From an uncultured Bacteroidales bacterium (lineage in GTDB: Bacteria; Bacteroidota; Bacteroidia; Bacteroidales; Paludibacteraceae): a stretch of 64,000 nt of DNA. This document shows, piece by piece, positions 60,706-64,000 of the stretch. A program made the position numbers and the translations under genes. The stretch lies in contig CAKUYO010000001.1 in the NCBI GenBank assembly GCA_934716995.1, positions 124,001-188,000 on the forward strand, given 5' to 3'. Every line of letters begins with the position of its first letter. Positions within the stretch are counted from its first letter, which is position 1. The notes under the pieces were generated by a model. The model was not told the origin of the DNA and searched no databases. It worked only from the letters and a program-made list of their open reading frames with translations.

Positions 60706-63024
60706 TTATTTCTTGGTGCTGCCATAACCGTAGCCGTAACCATAGCCGTAGCCGTACCCCGCTTTGGCGTTCTTTACGCCATTGAACACGCAGGCAATGT
60801 TCTTCAGCCGTTTCTGTTCGGCTATCTGGTTGATAAAATCGGTCATCTCGCACGGGGTATAGTTGGCGCGGCTCACAAACAGCGTCATATCCGCTATGCG
60901 GTCGAGCAGGAAAGTATCGCTTACCATTGCCACCGGCGCCGTATCCACGATGATATAATCGTATCGCTTGCGCAATTCGGCAAAAAGCATATCCAGACGC
61001 TCCGTCTGCAGCAACTCGGCGGGGTTGGGCGGAATCACACCGGCGGGGATAATATCCAGGTTCTTATGCGTTCCGGAAGGCTGTATGGTATCATCCACCG
61101 TAAACGAATCGTCAGACAGATAACTCGTCAGACACCCTTTGTTGCCCAGGCCGAAGTACTTTGCCAGCATCGGCTTGCGTATATCCAAACCTACCAGCAC
61201 CACTTTCTTGTCAAGCAGCGCCAGCGACAAGGCTATATTGGTAGCGATATACGACTTTCCCTCGCCGTTGATACACGAGGTAACCAGTATCACGGGGTGT
61301 TGCACATCGGCGGGCAGCATAAAACGCAGATTGGTACGCAGCAGACGGAACAACTCCGCAGAAACGGTCGATTCGCCCTCGTTGATGGCAATATGTTTCC
61401 CGCGGGAGTTCTCCACAATCTGCCCTGCGATAGCCGTATGCACCAGACTCTCATACTCTTTGGTATCGCGGATCTTGTCATTGAACAAACTCCATATATA
61501 CAATATACCCGCGGGAATACCCAAGCCGAGAATGATACACAACAGCAGCACCATCTTGCGTTTGGGCTGCGCACTGCCGGTATCCACTTTCGGCGTATCC
61601 ACTATCTTGGCGGGTGTTGCCGTAGCAGCAAGCATCAGGGCATTCTCCTCGCGTTTCTGGTAGAGGAACAGATAAATCTCTTCTTTGAGTTCCTGCTGGC
61701 GCTTGATCTGCACATACTGCCGCTCTTGGTTGGGCACTGATTTGATACGGGCGTTGAACCGGCTGTCCCGTTGGCGCAAGCCGTCGCGGGTAATCGTCAG
61801 GCTCTCGCGCACCGATGCGATACTGGCTACGATATTCTGCCGCATGGAAAGCAACTGGTCATTGAGTTGCTCCACAACAGGGTTGTTTTCGGTAGCCGTA
61901 CGGAGCACACGCATACGCTGCAGCAGCAGTGTGTTATACTCACTGATAAAAGAGGTCAGCGAGGCATCGGTGATACCTATATTGGCGGGAATCAGACTGA
62001 AACGTTTGGTATCGTCCTTCAGAAAATCCTCGATATAGTTCACCAAGTTGAGTTGTGTCTCCACATCCGCCAGTTCCTTCTGCTCATCGCTGTTGGCTTG
62101 CAGGAATATCTTTGCCTCTTCCGACAGGTCGGTCAGGTTGTTCTTCGTCTTATATGCAGCCACAGCCTCCTCGGCATCGCTCAGTTCACGCGAGATGATC
62201 GCCAGCCGTTCTTCAATAAACGCCGCCGTATTGGTCGCGATAATGTTCTTGTCCACTACGGTATTGAGATTGTACTGCTCTATCAACTTGTTGAGCAATG
62301 CCACATCGCGCCCCGGCATATCCGACGTGGTGGTCAGATTGATGATGTTCGATTCTTTCTTCTCCAGCGCGATACTTACCGCAGTCCGGTATTGGTCCAC
62401 CACGGACGGCTTGGGAGTACAAACGGTGCGGTATTCCGTCCGATCCTCCTGTATAGGGCGGTTTTGGGTAACGCGTATCGTGCCGACACAAGTCTCTATC
62501 GGCTCTTTCAGGTCTGCCACCCGGGTGGTTGACCTATGCCACCTCCCTTGTCTCACCTTGATCCTATACCCGTTGTCCAGCACCTTGACTGTTACCTTAT
62601 AACTGCCTCGCTTGGCGGCTTTCTTGGTAATTTCCACCGGCTCTACGGTAAAAGTATGATTCGGATACTCACCGATCCAGCGCATTCCGTCTTTCACATA
62701 ATAGGTATTCCACAGGTCCAAGGCGTCCAAAGCCTGGTGCATCAGGTCGCGCGACTGAAGCACCACCACCTCATCGCTTGCCGCACCGTTATTGCCCAGC
62801 CCCAGCATACTGAGGGATTCCAGTTGCCCCGTCAGACTCTCATCACCTTTCTGCCGCAGCATAATTGACCCCTGTGTAGTCAGTTTTGGGGTTGTACCCA
62901 CTATATATAATACGCCCGCGCAGCAGCAGAGTACCACCCCGACTGCGAACCACCACCAATGTGCCAGCACATCGCGGCAGATCTTCCGGACATCTATTTC
63001 GTTGTTGTTTGTTTCCTGTGCCAT
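60706..63024 (-). CDS. Wzc-like polysaccharide co-polymerase and tyrosine autokinase
   Basis: The 772-residue inner-membrane protein has two transmembrane helices (about 24-43 and 493-513) enclosing a periplasmic Wzz-type chain-length domain with coiled coils, then a cytoplasmic BY-kinase: Walker A INGEGKS (585-591), the Walker A'-like VVLVGLDIRKPML, and YDYIIVDTAPVAMV (Walker B). The C-terminus is a Gly-Tyr run GYGYGYGYGYGYGSTKK in place of the usual spaced tyrosine cluster, and would be the autophosphorylation site. It works with Wza to make and export capsule or exopolysaccharide. It follows the Wza-like gene by 63 bases of heptamer repeats; topB follows by 84 bases. Confidence 0.93.
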   Translation of the reverse strand: MAQETNNNEIDVRKICRDVLAHWWWFAVGVVLCCCAGVLYIVGTTPKLTTQGSIMLRQKGDESLTGQLESLSMLGLGNNGAASDEVVVLQSRDLMHQALDALDLWNTYYVKDGMRWIGEYPNHTFTVEPVEITKKAAKRGSYKVTVKVLDNGYRIKVRQGRWHRSTTRVADLKEPIETCVGTIRVTQNRPIQEDRTEYRTVCTPKPSVVDQYRTAVSIALEKKESNIINLTTTSDMPGRDVALLNKLIEQYNLNTVVDKNIIATNTAAFIEERLAIISRELSDAEEAVAAYKTKNNLTDLSEEAKIFLQANSDEQKELADVETQLNLVNYIEDFLKDDTKRFSLIPANIGITDASLTSFISEYNTLLLQRMRVLRTATENNPVVEQLNDQLLSMRQNIVASIASVRESLTITRDGLRQRDSRFNARIKSVPNQERQYVQIKRQQELKEEIYLFLYQKREENALMLAATATPAKIVDTPKVDTGSAQPKRKMVLLLCIILGLGIPAGILYIWSLFNDKIRDTKEYESLVHTAIAGQIVENSRGKHIAINEGESTVSAELFRLLRTNLRFMLPADVQHPVILVTSCINGEGKSYIATNIALSLALLDKKVVLVGLDIRKPMLAKYFGLGNKGCLTSYLSDDSFTVDDTIQPSGTHKNLDIIPAGVIPPNPAELLQTERLDMLFAELRKRYDYIIVDTAPVAMVSDTFLLDRIADMTLFVSRANYTPCEMTDFINQIAEQKRLKNIACVFNGVKNAKAGYGYGYGYGYGYGSTKK

Positions 63025-63090
63025 AATTCAATGCGTAATGCGTAATTCATAATTCATAATTCATAATTCATAATTCATAATTCATAATTA
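63023..63090. repeat. heptamer array (ATAATTC) between the Wza- and Wzc-like genes
   Basis: At least seven ATAATTC units and two ATGCGTA-type units fill the spacer, from just before the Wzc-like start to the end of the Wza-like gene. Confidence 0.85.
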
Positions 63091-63885
63091 CTTTGCAGCA
63101 TTAACCACGGTAACAATCACCGTGGCGGCACTCGCAACGGTACTTACCATACTCAGCCACAAACCGATATTCTGACTGCTGATAGCACGCACCTTGTTCG
63201 GCGAGACATATATCACATCGTTCTGCTGCAAATAGTAGTAAGGAGACGTAAACAATTCGTCCGAATTCAGGTTCAGACGATGGAACTCCAGTTTGCCGTT
63301 GGTCTCACGGGTTATCAGGACATTGTCCCGTTTGCCGTAGATCGACAGGTCGCCGGCGGCTCCCAAAGCGTCCAGCAATGTCATACGCCCGTTGGGCATT
63401 GTATACTGCCCTGGACGGTTCACCTCACCCATTACCGTTACTTTGGCATTGATCAGTTGTACAATCACCATCGGATTCACAATCTGTGCGGAGAGTTTTT
63501 CCTCCAAAAGGTTGACCACCTCGGTCGTTTTCAGTCCGAGCACGGAAATCTTGCCCAATACGGGAAATTCTATTTTACCGTCCGCACCTACGGTATAGTA
63601 CTGCAGACTGGGCGTGGTGGTCAACTGGCTGGTTCCCGGATTGGCAAAAACCACCGTCGGCAGATTGTAAGGCACCACCGCCTCCTGATCAAGCGCAGAT
63701 ACGGTAATGGAAAGCGCATCGCCCGCCTTGATAATCGGGTCAATCTGCGCCTCAAACACTTTGTTCACACTGTCTGCCGTCGCGGTATCCACCTCGCGGA
63801 AATAGGTCATTTGCTTTTGCGTAACACAACTGCTAAACGCTGCAGCCGCCAATAAAAGCACTAACAATCGGGATGTTTTTCTCAT
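63088..63885 (-). CDS. Wza-like polysaccharide export lipoprotein
   Basis: The 265-residue outer-membrane lipoprotein has the lipobox FSSC (Cys20), a Poly_export domain (about 48-130: DPIIKAGDALSITVSAL, GKIEFPVLGKISVLGLKTTEV, LSAQIVNPMVIVQLINAKVTVMGEV) and one SLBB domain (NRPGQYTMPNGRMTLLDALGAAGDLSIYGKRDNVLITRE). The C-terminus ends in a hydrophobic helix (LWLSMVSTVASAATVIVTVVNAA) that could cross the outer membrane as in Wza. It is the first gene of the unit wza-like, wzc-like, topB within this window and has a consensus promoter. Confidence 0.92.
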   Translation of the reverse strand: MRKTSRLLVLLLAAAAFSSCVTQKQMTYFREVDTATADSVNKVFEAQIDPIIKAGDALSITVSALDQEAVVPYNLPTVVFANPGTSQLTTTPSLQYYTVGADGKIEFPVLGKISVLGLKTTEVVNLLEEKLSAQIVNPMVIVQLINAKVTVMGEVNRPGQYTMPNGRMTLLDALGAAGDLSIYGKRDNVLITRETNGKLEFHRLNLNSDELFTSPYYYLQQNDVIYVSPNKVRAISSQNIGLWLSMVSTVASAATVIVTVVNAAK

Positions 63886-63931
63886 AAGAAAGCCTTAAAC
63901 TGAAAAGTATTGTAATTAGTTAAAAAGTGCG

Positions 63932-63963
63932 CAAAGTTACAACAATTTTCTGACATAAGCAAA
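63932..63963 (-). promoter_or_regulatory. Bacteroidota-type promoter of the polysaccharide export operon
   Basis: Minus-strand TTTG (63963-63960), 20 bases, TAACTTTG (63939-63932), 47 bases before the Wza-like start. Confidence 0.7.
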
Positions 63964-64000
63964 CCGCCCGCATAATTCGCCCTGAATATACAGAATATGC

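Overview
The window looks like chromosomal DNA of a Bacteroidales bacterium (Bacteroidota), probably host- or gut-associated. The evidence is a BspA-type leucine-rich-repeat protein, a TonB-dependent receptor with a carboxypeptidase-regulatory-like domain, Bacteroidota-type LptE, a lipoprotein-type M49 peptidase, secreted proteins with sorting-type C-terminal tails, and at least nine promoters of the Bacteroidota type (-33 TTG/TTTG, 20 bases, -7 TAxxTTTG). No rRNA, tRNA, CRISPR array, transposase or phage gene was seen.

Layout. 1-1750: 3' part of a BspA-like gene, cut by the window edge. 1770-5580: a small accessory island with a PD-(D/E)XK protein behind a long structured leader, a YhcG/DUF1016 nuclease, and a translationally coupled DUF3791/DUF3990/small-protein cassette, each with its own promoter. 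5534-6416: gene-free palindrome and repeat cluster. 6415-17541: a long minus-strand run holding the three parts of a heavy-metal CBA efflux pump (adaptor, RND pump, TolC-like channel) interspersed with an S41-like protein, a PEMT/ICMT-like methyltransferase, a Spy/CnrX-like periplasmic protein, an ECF sigma factor carrying its own transmembrane tail, an esterase and a phosphoesterase. 17616-19848: mpl and a membrane protein. 20207-29247: ileS, small lipoprotein, AsmA-like protein and M3 peptidase, closed by a strong terminator. 29690-35269: a giant secreted modular protein.

35642-47460, mostly plus strand: glycosyltransferases, aroC (minus), a CE12-like esterase, a PCMD-like protein, DUF3467, a nucleoside phosphorylase, an M49 peptidase, aroA and an N-terminally truncated glycosyltransferase. 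48046-55035: sigma-54 activator, lptE, TonB-dependent receptor and mutS. 55112-63885, minus strand: a small membrane protein, pheT, topB (interrupted by an in-frame TAA), a Wzc-like tyrosine kinase and a Wza-like export lipoprotein that begins an exopolysaccharide operon.

The most unusual property is short tandem repeats. Eight or nine separate sites carry arrays with different unit sequences but exactly the same 11-base period. Other families (7-mer TGCACAA, 8-mer AAATTTAC, 9-mer AAGGACNTT, AAAGAAC-type, and a CCCCTCC/GGAGGGG hairpin) occur between genes and also in frame inside ileS (twice), aroA (start and middle), the AsmA-like gene, topB, the S41-like gene, a glycosyltransferase and the TolC signal peptide. 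Both shikimate enzymes (AroA, AroC) are also unusually compact. Two long nested palindromes (3001-3193 and 47466-47688) are the best candidates for uncharacterised RNA or mobile repeat elements. All family names come from reading the translations; no database search was possible.
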